DNA from: Hyphomicrobium_A sp039933175
GTDB lineage: Bacteria; Pseudomonadota; Alphaproteobacteria; Rhizobiales; Hyphomicrobiaceae
NCBI GenBank assembly: GCA_039933175.1
Contig: JBDTOR010000011.1
Location: forward strand, 1-29,488
DNA length: 29,488 nt
Direction: 5' to 3'
Position numbers and translations under genes: made by a program. Of the stretch, positions 15,294 through 22,707 are shown piece by piece; the first letter of the stretch is position 1, and every line of letters starts with the position of its first letter. Under the pieces are notes generated by a model. That model saw nothing but the letters and a program-made list of their open reading frames with translations, had not been told where the DNA came from and searched no databases.

Positions 15294-16377
15294 TGAACCC
15301 TATCGTTAGTCCGGCCGCCGGCGCGAGCTCGCGCCCCACCAGCTTACGGATGCCTTCGACGTGGAACCGGACCATGCGCAAATCGCGCGCGCGGTTCGGG
15401 TTGTCCTTGGCCCGCGGCAAACCTTCTACCGCGGCCGGCCCATCGCGCGCCAGCCGCTCGAACGCCGCGGTGATCCAGCGCGGTATCCAGGCCTTGTCGC
15501 TAGGAGTGCTGCGCGCCAGGCCCATGGTCTCGTACAGCGCCTTCGTCGAGGCGAGCCCCGAGGCAATGTAGCGCGCTGTGAGACCCGAGTGCGAGAAGGG
15601 CAGGCGCGGCGGCTTGTCGGGCGTCGCCACGGCCGCAATCATCGGCGCCACCTCGCGGTCCTGGATCATCTGCAGACCGGTGATGAGCGCGCGCGCGAAA
15701 TCGCCGGCCGGCTCCTCCGGCGTCTTGTAGCGGGCGTCGCCCGCCGGAGGCTCGATCATGCGGCGGCGCCAGCCCGCCTCACCGTCCCACTCGGTTAGCA
15801 CCTCGCGCGCCAGCGCGTTGATCGATTGGGCCATGGACAACGCCAACTTGCAGCGGTAGCGCGCGTCCTCGTCATCGCCGATGATCGGCCGCGCCTCGTC
15901 GTAGAGCAGCACCTCCAAAGCCGAGAGACCCTGCACGGCGGCACTCTTCTTGGCGAGCGTCGCCGGGTCGAGCGCCGCCGCATCACGCTTGGCCAGCAGC
16001 GCCCCCACCTGCCGTTGCGTAACGCCGCGCGGGTCGGGAGAGAAATCGAAGCGCTCGGGGCGACCGATCTGCGACATCGGACCAAAGCGCAGGAACTCCA
16101 CCGCCGCCCACGCCAGCACGGTATCGGCGAAGTCCTGCTTCACCGCGGCCGCCGCTTTCTTGTTGCCGTCGCAGGCGCGCGCCATGTCTTCGGCGAGCTG
16201 ACCGCTGGTGTCGGCCAGCCGCTTGAAGCGCGGCAGCACGTAGCTGTCGATGACGCGCGCGTTGAGCTTGGGAAATGACGGGGTCGCCGGCGCGGCACGC
16301 CCTGCGAGCGGCACCGCAACCACGGCGAGCAGACAGATGGCGGCAAGGCTCCGCATCATTGCCCGGTTTATCGTCAT
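15274..16377 (-). CDS. Imelysin-family periplasmic protein (second type)
   Basis: A 367-residue exported helical protein of the imelysin (peptidase M75-like) family. A signal peptide ends near GRAA-PATPS (residues 26-32). The family core is visible: VIDSYVLPRFKRLADTSGQL, AWAAVEFLRFGPM, and VQGLSALEVLLYDE. At the last site the GxHxxE motif of IrpA-like imelysins is replaced by GLSALE, which keeps the glutamate but not the histidine. The C-terminus, LTIGFNELDGD, matches that of the plus-strand imelysin ending at 20552, so these two are paralogues. The gene overlaps the downstream DUF1513 gene by 20 bases and faces away from the first imelysin gene over a 202-base region. Proposed role: binding of iron or another metal in the periplasm; peptidase activity is not expected. 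Confidence 0.88.
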   Translation of the reverse strand: MTINRAMMRSLAAICLLAVVAVPLAGRAAPATPSFPKLNARVIDSYVLPRFKRLADTSGQLAEDMARACDGNKKAAAAVKQDFADTVLAWAAVEFLRFGPMSQIGRPERFDFSPDPRGVTQRQVGALLAKRDAAALDPATLAKKSAAVQGLSALEVLLYDEARPIIGDDEDARYRCKLALSMAQSINALAREVLTEWDGEAGWRRRMIEPPAGDARYKTPEEPAGDFARALITGLQMIQDREVAPMIAAVATPDKPPRLPFSHSGLTARYIASGLASTKALYETMGLARSTPSDKAWIPRWITAAFERLARDGPAAVEGLPRAKDNPNRARDLRMVRFHVEGIRKLVGRELAPAAGLTIGFNELDGD

Positions 16378-16579
16378 CCGATCCAGCGCCGGCCGTACAA
16401 TCGCCGCTGCCCCGCGTCATTTGCCGCATGCCAAAGAACATTACCGTGACGCGATGTCATGGCCTTCCTTGGATCGCCTTGATAAAGGCTTGGCGCGGGA
16501 AAATATTCTTGACTTGCGCAGTCGGAAATCATTCAGATCGACGCCACAAAAGCCCGCCGGATAAAATGGGTGAAATAGG
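16378..16579. promoter_or_regulatory. Divergent promoter region of the imelysin cluster
   Basis: This 202-base region separates the two divergent imelysin operons. Toward the plus-strand gene there is GAAAATATTC (16499-16508), nearly palindromic, immediately next to TTGACT (16509-16514), a good -35 hexamer; no strong -10 follows at 16-18 bases, so the promoter call is weak. The palindrome might bind an iron-responsive regulator such as Irr, Fur/Mur or RirA, but it does not match the consensus of any of these well. Confidence 0.35.
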
Positions 16580-17851
16580 ATGCTGAGAGCTCTCGCTGCC
16601 GCGCTGATGAGCTTGGCTGCGGCCATCGTCGCACTGCCCGCCGCGGCACAAGCCCCGACGCCTGCCGCCGTGGCCAAAACCTACGCCGACATCGCCGAGG
16701 CCGCCTACACCGATTCGCTCGAGGGAGCGCGCAAGCTCAGGGCGGCGATCGACGCGCTGATCAAGTCGCCGTCGCAGGACAGCCTCGTCGCCGCGCGCCA
16801 GGCGTGGCGCGCCGCCCGCGTATCCTACATGCAGACCGAAGCCTTCCGCTTCGGCAACAAGATCGTCGACGACTGGGAAGGCCGCGTGAACTCGTGGCCG
16901 CTCGATGAAGGCCTCATCGACTACGTGTCGCAAGAATACGTCGACCAGTCACCGGCTAACGACCTCTACGTCGCCAACGTCATCGCCAACCCGTCGATCA
17001 AGATCAACGGCGAGCCGGTCGACGCCTCGAAGATCACCAAGGAACTGCTTTCGGATAAGCTGCAGGAAGCGGGCGGCGTGGAATCGAACGTCGCCACCGG
17101 CTATCACGCCATCGAGTTTCTACTGTGGGGTCAGGATCTCAACGGCACGGGTCCGGGCGCCGGCAATCGCCCGGCAACCGACTACGACATGAAGAACTGC
17201 ACTCACGGCAACTGCGATCGCCGCGCGCAATATCTCGAAGTCGCCACCGATCTGCTGATCGACGATCTCACTTTTATGGTTGCCCAATGGGGACCGGACG
17301 GCGCCGCGCGCAAGGCGGTGATGGCCGACGACGGCCGCGCCGCTCTCGCCGCCATTTTCAAGGGTCTCGGCAGCCTGTCCTACGGCGAGATGGCCGGCGA
17401 GCGCATGAAGCTCGGCCTGCTGATCCACGACCCCGAGGAAGAGCACGATTGCTTTTCCGACAACACGCACAACGCGCACTATTACGACGCGCTCGGCATC
17501 CGCAATGTCTACCTCGGCAGCTACAAGCGCCCCGACGGCTCGGTGGTATCGGGCCCCAGCCCATCCGACCTTGTGCGTGCCAAGTCGCCGGAAGCCGACA
17601 CCCGCACGCGCGCGGCGCTCGATGCCACGATGAAGCAGATGGATGCCATCGTGAAGCGGGCCGAAGGCGGCGAGGCCTACGATCAGATGATTGGCGAGGG
17701 GAACGACACCGGCAACGCCCTGCTCGACCAGACGATCCAGGCGCTGATCGCCCAGTCGAAGGAGTTCGAGCGGGATATCGCCGCCCTGGAGCTGAAGTCG
17801 ATACAGTTCGAGGGCTCCGACAGCCTCGACAACCCCTCCGGCGTCAGGTGA
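16580..17851 (+). CDS. Imelysin-family periplasmic protein (IrpA-like, with GxHxxE)
   Basis: A 423-residue exported imelysin. The signal peptide runs to about AAAQA (residue 25). The first half has RQAWRAARVSYMQTEAFRFG and PLDEGLIDYV. The conserved GYHAIE (Gly174, His176, Glu179) in ATGYHAIEFLLWGQDL is the GxHxxE motif that defines the family and is thought to bind metal. The second half carries GEMAGERMKLGLL and the HDCFSDNTHNAHYYD stretch, typical of the longer IrpA-like members linked to iron acquisition. ATG at 16580 gives the signal peptide; a good ribosome-binding site is not obvious. It opens a plus-strand operon: the di-heme oxidoreductase follows after 101 bases. Iron as ligand is inferred from relatives. 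Confidence 0.92.
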   Translation: MLRALAAALMSLAAAIVALPAAAQAPTPAAVAKTYADIAEAAYTDSLEGARKLRAAIDALIKSPSQDSLVAARQAWRAARVSYMQTEAFRFGNKIVDDWEGRVNSWPLDEGLIDYVSQEYVDQSPANDLYVANVIANPSIKINGEPVDASKITKELLSDKLQEAGGVESNVATGYHAIEFLLWGQDLNGTGPGAGNRPATDYDMKNCTHGNCDRRAQYLEVATDLLIDDLTFMVAQWGPDGAARKAVMADDGRAALAAIFKGLGSLSYGEMAGERMKLGLLIHDPEEEHDCFSDNTHNAHYYDALGIRNVYLGSYKRPDGSVVSGPSPSDLVRAKSPEADTRTRAALDATMKQMDAIVKRAEGGEAYDQMIGEGNDTGNALLDQTIQALIAQSKEFERDIAALELKSIQFEGSDSLDNPSGVR

Positions 17852-17952
17852 CCGGGCCGGGTCCTGCGGCGAAGCGGTCACGCGCCGGGACGTCGTGCGG
17901 CATAGTTGAGCATCGGGCTCCGCAGCGGCCCGCCGTTGGCTTATAAGCGCGC

Positions 17953-19449
17953 ATGCTCCGCAGCCACGCACCAAAGCTTTCTCCGCCTAGACTGGCCCTG
18001 CTCCTCGTCCCGGGGCTGGCGATGGCTTGTCTCGCCGCGGTGGCGGTGCGCGCCGCCGAGCCGGCGATGATCCCCAACGAGCCGGGCGAAGAGAACCCCG
18101 GCGGCCGCGCCACGACGCAGGACAGCATCAACACGCGCGAAGCATTCTCGCATTTCTCGAACGGCATCGGCTTTGAGGGCGAGGCCAAGTTCAAGGTCGG
18201 CAACGCCATCTTCCGCAAGCTATGGATCTCGGCGCCGTCGTCGACGACCAGTTCCGACGGCCTCGGCCCGCTGTACAATTCGCGCTCCTGCCAGAGCTGC
18301 CATCTGAAGGACGGTCGCGGCCACCCGCCCGTCGCGAACTTCCCCGCCGACACGGCGGAATCGATGTTTCTGCGTCTATCCATTCCGCCGCAGAACGACG
18401 AGCAGAAGCGCCTCCTTGCCGAGCATCGCGTCAACACCATCAACGAGCCGACCTACGGCGAGCAGCTGCAGAACATCGCGATCCAGGGCCTCGACAACGA
18501 AGGCCACATGCGCATCGACTATACCGAGCAGCCGGTGAAGCTCGGCGACGGCACGGCGGTCAGCCTGCGCCACCCGGCCTACAGCGTCGAGGGGCTCAAA
18601 TACGGCCCGCTGCATCCACAAACGATGCTGTCGCCGCGCGTCGCGCCGCCGATGATCGGCGTTGGCTTACTGGAGGCCATCCCCGAGGATCAGATCCGCG
18701 CCTACGCCGATGCGGACGACAAGGACAAAGACGGCATCTCCGGCCGCACCAACGAGGTTTGGTCGATTGAGAAGAACAAGCCCGCACTCGGCCGCTTCGG
18801 CTGGAAGGCTGGCAAGCCGACGGTGAGCGAGCAAGCGGCGAGTGCCTTCGCCGGCGACATGGGCCTATCGACGCCGTTGGTGCCCAATCCAGCGGGCGAC
18901 TGCACGAAGGCACAGCCGGCCTGCCTCAATGCCCCCAACGGCAACACCGAGCGTGACGGCGGCTTCGAAGTCAGCCCCAAGCTTTTCGATCACGTGGTGT
19001 TCTATTCGCAGAACCTCGCGGTGCCGCCGCGCCGCAACGCAAATGATCCCGAGGTCGCGCGCGGCAAGGCGCTGTTCTACGCGCTTCGTTGCGAGAGCTG
19101 CCACACGCCCTCCTTCACCACAGGGCCCGTGAAGGATCAGCCGCATCTCTCAAATCAAAAAGTCTGGCCCTACTCGGATCTGCTGCTGCACGACATGGGC
19201 GACGGTCTCGCCGACAACCGGCCGGAAGGCGTCGCCGACGGGCACGAATGGCGCACGGCACCGCTGTGGGGCATAGGTCTTACCAAGCTTGTCAGCGGGC
19301 ACACTCTGTTCTTGCACGACGGGCGTGCGCGCAACCTCGAGGAAGCGATCCTATGGCATGGGGGCGAGGCGCAGGCCGCGCGCGACGGCTATGCGGCACT
19401 GTCGAAGGCGGATCGCGAGGCGCTGATCAAATTCGTGGAGTCGCTGTGA
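17953..19449 (+). CDS. Di-heme oxidoreductase-like c-type cytochrome (DUF1111)
   Basis: A 498-residue periplasmic protein of the DHOR/DUF1111 family, distantly similar to MauG and bacterial cytochrome c peroxidases and often annotated as thiol oxidoreductase. After a signal segment (residues ~14-35, ending at VRAAE) come two heme c attachment motifs: CQSCH at 113-117, in NSRSCQSCHLKDGRG, and CESCH at 380-384, in LRCESCHTPSF. Further conserved parts are GLGPLYN, the Asp-rich DADDKDKDGISGR stretch, which looks like a calcium-binding loop, GRFGWKAG, and HDGRARNLEEAILWHGGEA. The stop TGA overlaps the GTG start of the third imelysin (GTGA). It probably moves electrons in the periplasm, perhaps to change the redox state of the metal handled by the imelysins; that last point is inference. 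Confidence 0.92.
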   Translation: MLRSHAPKLSPPRLALLLVPGLAMACLAAVAVRAAEPAMIPNEPGEENPGGRATTQDSINTREAFSHFSNGIGFEGEAKFKVGNAIFRKLWISAPSSTTSSDGLGPLYNSRSCQSCHLKDGRGHPPVANFPADTAESMFLRLSIPPQNDEQKRLLAEHRVNTINEPTYGEQLQNIAIQGLDNEGHMRIDYTEQPVKLGDGTAVSLRHPAYSVEGLKYGPLHPQTMLSPRVAPPMIGVGLLEAIPEDQIRAYADADDKDKDGISGRTNEVWSIEKNKPALGRFGWKAGKPTVSEQAASAFAGDMGLSTPLVPNPAGDCTKAQPACLNAPNGNTERDGGFEVSPKLFDHVVFYSQNLAVPPRRNANDPEVARGKALFYALRCESCHTPSFTTGPVKDQPHLSNQKVWPYSDLLLHDMGDGLADNRPEGVADGHEWRTAPLWGIGLTKLVSGHTLFLHDGRARNLEEAILWHGGEAQAARDGYAALSKADREALIKFVESL

Positions 19450-20552
19450 CGAACAAACGTTGGCGCCGCGCACGGGGGTGCGCGCTCGCGGTCGTGATCC
19501 TTGCTTTGCCTTCGGTTGCCCGGCCGGCCGTCGCCTTCGACGACGCTGCACTGGCGCGCCAGGCGTACGACGGCATTATTCTGCCGGGCTATGCCCGCTT
19601 CGCCGACACCTCGCGCAAGTTTGCCGATGCGGCAGAGGCACTATGCAAAGCGCCTTCACCGGCGGCGCTCGATGCCGCGCGCGCCGCGGCACGCGCGACG
19701 CTCCTCGCCTGGGGCCGCATCGAGCCGGTGCGCTTCGGCCCCATCACTCAGCAGCAGCGGCTCGAGCGCCTGCTGTTCTACCCCGACCCGCACGGCATAG
19801 CCGCCAAGCAAATCGCTAAGCTACTGGCCAAGAGCGATGTGGCCGATATCGAGCCCGAGAAGCTGGCCGGCGCCAGCATCGCCGTGCAGGGCTTCGGCGC
19901 GGTAGACGCCGCGCTCTACGGCAAGGGGGCGGAAACCCTCGCCACAGCTTCGCCCGAAGCGTCCTTCCGCTGCCGCTACGTACACACCCTGGCCGTCGAC
20001 ATCGCGCAGATCGCCTCGCAGGCGCAAGCCGCGTGGGCCGGCGATTACAAGCAGACGTGGCTCGTCCCCGGCGGCGGCAACAAGACATATCTGACGGGGA
20101 AAGAGACGACGCAGGCGCTGTACCGCGCCTACGTTACGGAGATTGAAGTGATCCTCACGCAGCGGTTAGCGCCTGCATTGGGCGGCGATACCAAGCCGGC
20201 CGGGCCGCTGCTGCCCAATAGCGGCTTAGGGCTGGCGTTCATTCTCGCCAATGTCGAAGGCGAGCGCGACATCCTCGGCGACCAGGGCTTCCTCGCCGAT
20301 GATCTGGCGACCACTGACAAGGAGCTGTCGGCGATCGCCATCCTCGGCAGCGTCGCCACCGACCTCGGCTTCGCCATCCGTGCCGGCGAAGCGGCGGCGG
20401 CGATGGCGCCCAACGCGCTCGCCGATGCCCAGGCGCGCGAGCGCCTGGGACCGATGCAGTTGTCGCTTAAGAACGCCGAGGAGACGGGGCGTGCGGCGCT
20501 CGGCGACCTCACCGGGCAGACGCTCGGCTTCAACTCCCTCGACGGCGACTAG
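19446..20552 (+). CDS. Imelysin-family periplasmic protein (second type, third copy)
   Basis: A 368-residue exported imelysin. Start is GTG at 19446, overlapping the TGA of the preceding gene; upstream in-frame codons lie inside that gene and are discarded. The signal peptide is basic (TNKRWRRARG) with a hydrophobic core ending near RPAVA. The core aligns by eye with the minus-strand copy ending at 15274: ILPGYARFADTSRKFADAA, AWGRIEPVRFGPI, YPDPHGIAAKQIAKLLAK, VQGFGAVDAALYG, and the C-terminus TLGFNSLDGD. The GxHxxE position reads GFGAVD, lacking both the histidine and the glutamate, so any metal site must differ. It ends four bases before the convergent amide hydrolase gene, with no terminator visible. 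Confidence 0.9.
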   Translation: MTNKRWRRARGCALAVVILALPSVARPAVAFDDAALARQAYDGIILPGYARFADTSRKFADAAEALCKAPSPAALDAARAAARATLLAWGRIEPVRFGPITQQQRLERLLFYPDPHGIAAKQIAKLLAKSDVADIEPEKLAGASIAVQGFGAVDAALYGKGAETLATASPEASFRCRYVHTLAVDIAQIASQAQAAWAGDYKQTWLVPGGGNKTYLTGKETTQALYRAYVTEIEVILTQRLAPALGGDTKPAGPLLPNSGLGLAFILANVEGERDILGDQGFLADDLATTDKELSAIAILGSVATDLGFAIRAGEAAAAMAPNALADAQARERLGPMQLSLKNAEETGRAALGDLTGQTLGFNSLDGD

Positions 20553-20556
20553 ACGC

Positions 20557-21693
20557 CTAGTCCGCGGCGGCGGCCGTCTTCTTGGCGAGGAACTTGCCCG
20601 ACATGTCGATCACCTGCTGCGTGTCATTCGCGGTCGGCAGGCGCATGACCTCCTTCGCATCGAGATCGAAGCGATTGAGATCGACCATGCGCAGCGTCTG
20701 GTCGTCGTAGCTCTTGTAGTACATGCGCAGGTTCTGCGGATCGCGCATCACCGTGAAGATCGTCTGGTCGGCGTGCACGCCGCCCTTCGGATCCGTCGTG
20801 CGGGCGATGCCATAAGGGATGTCGAAATTGTTGAGGAGGTGGAAGCCGGTGAATATGCCCGCCTTGGCGTCGGCCACGGGGAAGGCCGTGGCGCTGAACA
20901 CAGCGGCGCGGACAAAGCGCGACGGCGGCGTGAAGTCGCCCGGCAGCCCGAGCATACCGGCACCCATGCCGAACGCCTGCAGCGTATCGCCGTCGAGTTT
21001 CACCGGCGGCACGTCGCGCGGGTTGAGCGCGATGTAGTTGCGCAGGTTGGTCATGTGCCAGTCGAACGAGGGAGAATTGGTGAGTACGCCGATCGGGTTG
21101 TCGGTGACGACGAGCTTGCCGCCGAGGGGCTCGATGACGAGGGCCTTGCCGCTCTTGTCGTAGACGATCCAGTGGAACGGCTGCACCGTCGGTGGCCAGC
21201 CGGGAAGCAGCGTCGGCGCTACGGCGACCTCGCCGCTCTCGACGGCGGCGCGCACCTCTTCGACGGTCGCGAACGAAGTCAGTATCCAGTTGGAGAAGTC
21301 GATCGACGACATCGACTTACCCTGATTGTCGGCCGTCGTCGGCGTGTACTCCGCCATGGTCGGGAAATAAAATGCACCGACGGCGAGTCCCTTCTCGTTG
21401 ACACCGTCCATGATGCCGAGATTGCCGAACACGATGGCGCCCAGTGCGCCGTACTTCGCCGTCCACTTCTTGCCTTCGCCCAGCGGCGTCATGCCGGTGA
21501 AGCCGTAGCCGCGCGGCACGACAGCGAAATCGATGGCGAGCTGGATGCCGAACTCGACGGTGCGACCGTGCACGATCGAGCCGTCGGCGTTGCGCAGCAT
21601 GATGCCGGTGCAGGCGCTAGCGGTCTGCGCAGCGGCGAAGGTCAGCATCGCGGCAGCCGCGGCGGCCCGGAAAAGCGTTGAATGGCGTTGCAT
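20557..21693 (-). CDS. Exported linear amide C-N hydrolase (choloylglycine hydrolase/penicillin V acylase family)
   Basis: A 378-residue Ntn hydrolase. I chose ATG at 21693 because GGGAG precedes it by seven bases; an in-frame ATG at 21759 would give a 22-residue extension unlike a signal peptide. Residues 1-27 form a signal peptide with an Ala-rich core ending AQTASA, so cleavage exposes Cys28 in CTGIMLRNADGS as the N-terminal catalytic nucleophile. HGRTVEFG carries the conserved arginine, and LLNNFDIPYGIAR matches the later conserved Asn/Arg region. Substrates in the family are linear amides such as penicillin V, bile salt conjugates or N-acyl homoserine lactones; which applies here cannot be read from sequence. 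It is a single gene between the imelysin operon and DUF1097. Confidence 0.9.
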   Translation of the reverse strand: MQRHSTLFRAAAAAAMLTFAAAQTASACTGIMLRNADGSIVHGRTVEFGIQLAIDFAVVPRGYGFTGMTPLGEGKKWTAKYGALGAIVFGNLGIMDGVNEKGLAVGAFYFPTMAEYTPTTADNQGKSMSSIDFSNWILTSFATVEEVRAAVESGEVAVAPTLLPGWPPTVQPFHWIVYDKSGKALVIEPLGGKLVVTDNPIGVLTNSPSFDWHMTNLRNYIALNPRDVPPVKLDGDTLQAFGMGAGMLGLPGDFTPPSRFVRAAVFSATAFPVADAKAGIFTGFHLLNNFDIPYGIARTTDPKGGVHADQTIFTVMRDPQNLRMYYKSYDDQTLRMVDLNRFDLDAKEVMRLPTANDTQQVIDMSGKFLAKKTAAAAD

Positions 21694-21965
21694 GGCTTGG
21701 CTCCCAGGCCGGCATTGGGGGGCGCCGGTAGGGCCAAAACCTACCCAAGTCGGCTTCAAATCGGCTTAGGAAGATCAATCAACTTGTCCCTGAGGGCGCG
21801 ATCCGGCCGAGTTTTGGGCCGTTTGGCAGCAATCGCCTCGACGTTGGGCAGAAAGCCGGGCGTGTTGCGGATATGCCACGCAACTCCAGGTTACGATCTT
21901 CCCGCCGGGAGAACCGCAGAGCAAATCGAAGGCCCCGGCTGAGCAAGACCTAGGGGAGCTTCAAA

Positions 21966-22487
21966 ATGGACATCGTGACGGCATTGGCACTTAGCATCGG
22001 CCTGCTCGGGGGCGTTGCGACTTATCTCTATCTTTCCGATCCGCTCGTTCTCGGACTGCAGATCTGGGCGGCCTTCATCGCGTGGGCGAGCTTCTATCAC
22101 TGCGGTGGCAAGGTGCAGGGCTTCATCTCCAGCGTCCTCGCCAACCTGTGGGGCATCGTCATGGCGACGCTCACGCTGCTGGCGATCTCGCGTCTGGGGT
22201 TTGCTGACCAGCTCGGCCTGCCGGTCTGGGCCGGCATCTGCGTCGCCGTCGGCGTCGCGGTGATGATCCTCGGCGCCAAGATCCCGATCTTCTCGGCGAT
22301 CCCGGCGACTGTCTACGGCTACGCGTGCACCGTCGCGCTGACGCTGTTGACGGCTGACGGCCTCGCCAACCTTAGCTTGCCAACGCTGGCCAACCCGGCG
22401 GCGATTATCGCGCTGTCGATGATCGGCGGCAACATCTTCGGTCTCGTCTCGGAAGCGCTCGCTGGCCTTCTGGCTCGCAAAGCGTAG
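21966..22487 (+). CDS. DUF1097 integral membrane protein
   Basis: A 173-residue polytopic inner-membrane protein with about five helices and almost no soluble part, matching the DUF1097 family in length and pattern (AAFIAWASFYHCGGKVQG, FSAIPATVYGYACTVALTLL, MIGGNIFGLVSEALAGLLARKA). The FYHCGG motif near residue 40 and the central PATVYGYA are family features as I recall them. An AGGGGAG ribosome-binding site lies eight bases upstream of the ATG at 21966. Function is unknown. It is flanked by a 206-base upstream gap that must hold its promoter and by the 144-base inverted-repeat element downstream. Confidence 0.82.
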   Translation: MDIVTALALSIGLLGGVATYLYLSDPLVLGLQIWAAFIAWASFYHCGGKVQGFISSVLANLWGIVMATLTLLAISRLGFADQLGLPVWAGICVAVGVAVMILGAKIPIFSAIPATVYGYACTVALTLLTADGLANLSLPTLANPAAIIALSMIGGNIFGLVSEALAGLLARKA

Positions 22488-22545
22488 GAACCGGCGCAAC
22501 GCTGCCGGGCTCATTTGCTCGACAGCGTTGCACGGTCCACACAAC

Positions 22546-22689
22546 CGTCATGGCCGCGCAGGCGGCCATCCACGCAATTGTCCACGAGCGTTGTGGGAGG
22601 GTATTGGGCCGAGTTGGCCGCCCCGCATGAAACCCTCGTTGGATGTTCTGCTGAAGCTGGCGTGGATGGCCGCCTTCGCGGCCATGACG
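22546..22689. repeat. 144-base inverted-repeat element (REP/BIME-like)
   Basis: The 30-base arms at 22546-22575 and 22660-22689 are reverse complements with one mismatch, 29 of 30. Each arm is itself a hairpin, with TGGCCG pairing with CGGCCA in the left arm (TGGCCGCGCAGGCGGCCATC). The 84-base centre has no gene. The CGTCATGGCC...CATCCACGC pattern resembles dispersed intergenic elements common in Rhizobiales genomes. It lies between the DUF1097 stop and the convergent pgi stop, so it could also end transcription from both sides. Confidence 0.8.
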
Positions 22690-22707
22690 TGGAGAAGTGC
22701 GCTAACG

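Noticed and set aside
16499..16537. Classical Irr (ICE) or Fur box in the imelysin control region
   Set aside because: The symmetrical core GAAAATATTC is too short and does not fit the longer consensus of these sites; it is kept only as an unassigned palindrome.
19089..19445. N-terminal extension of the third imelysin
   Set aside because: It overlaps the di-heme oxidoreductase gene and would bury the signal peptide; the GTG at 19446 overlapping the previous stop is the natural start.
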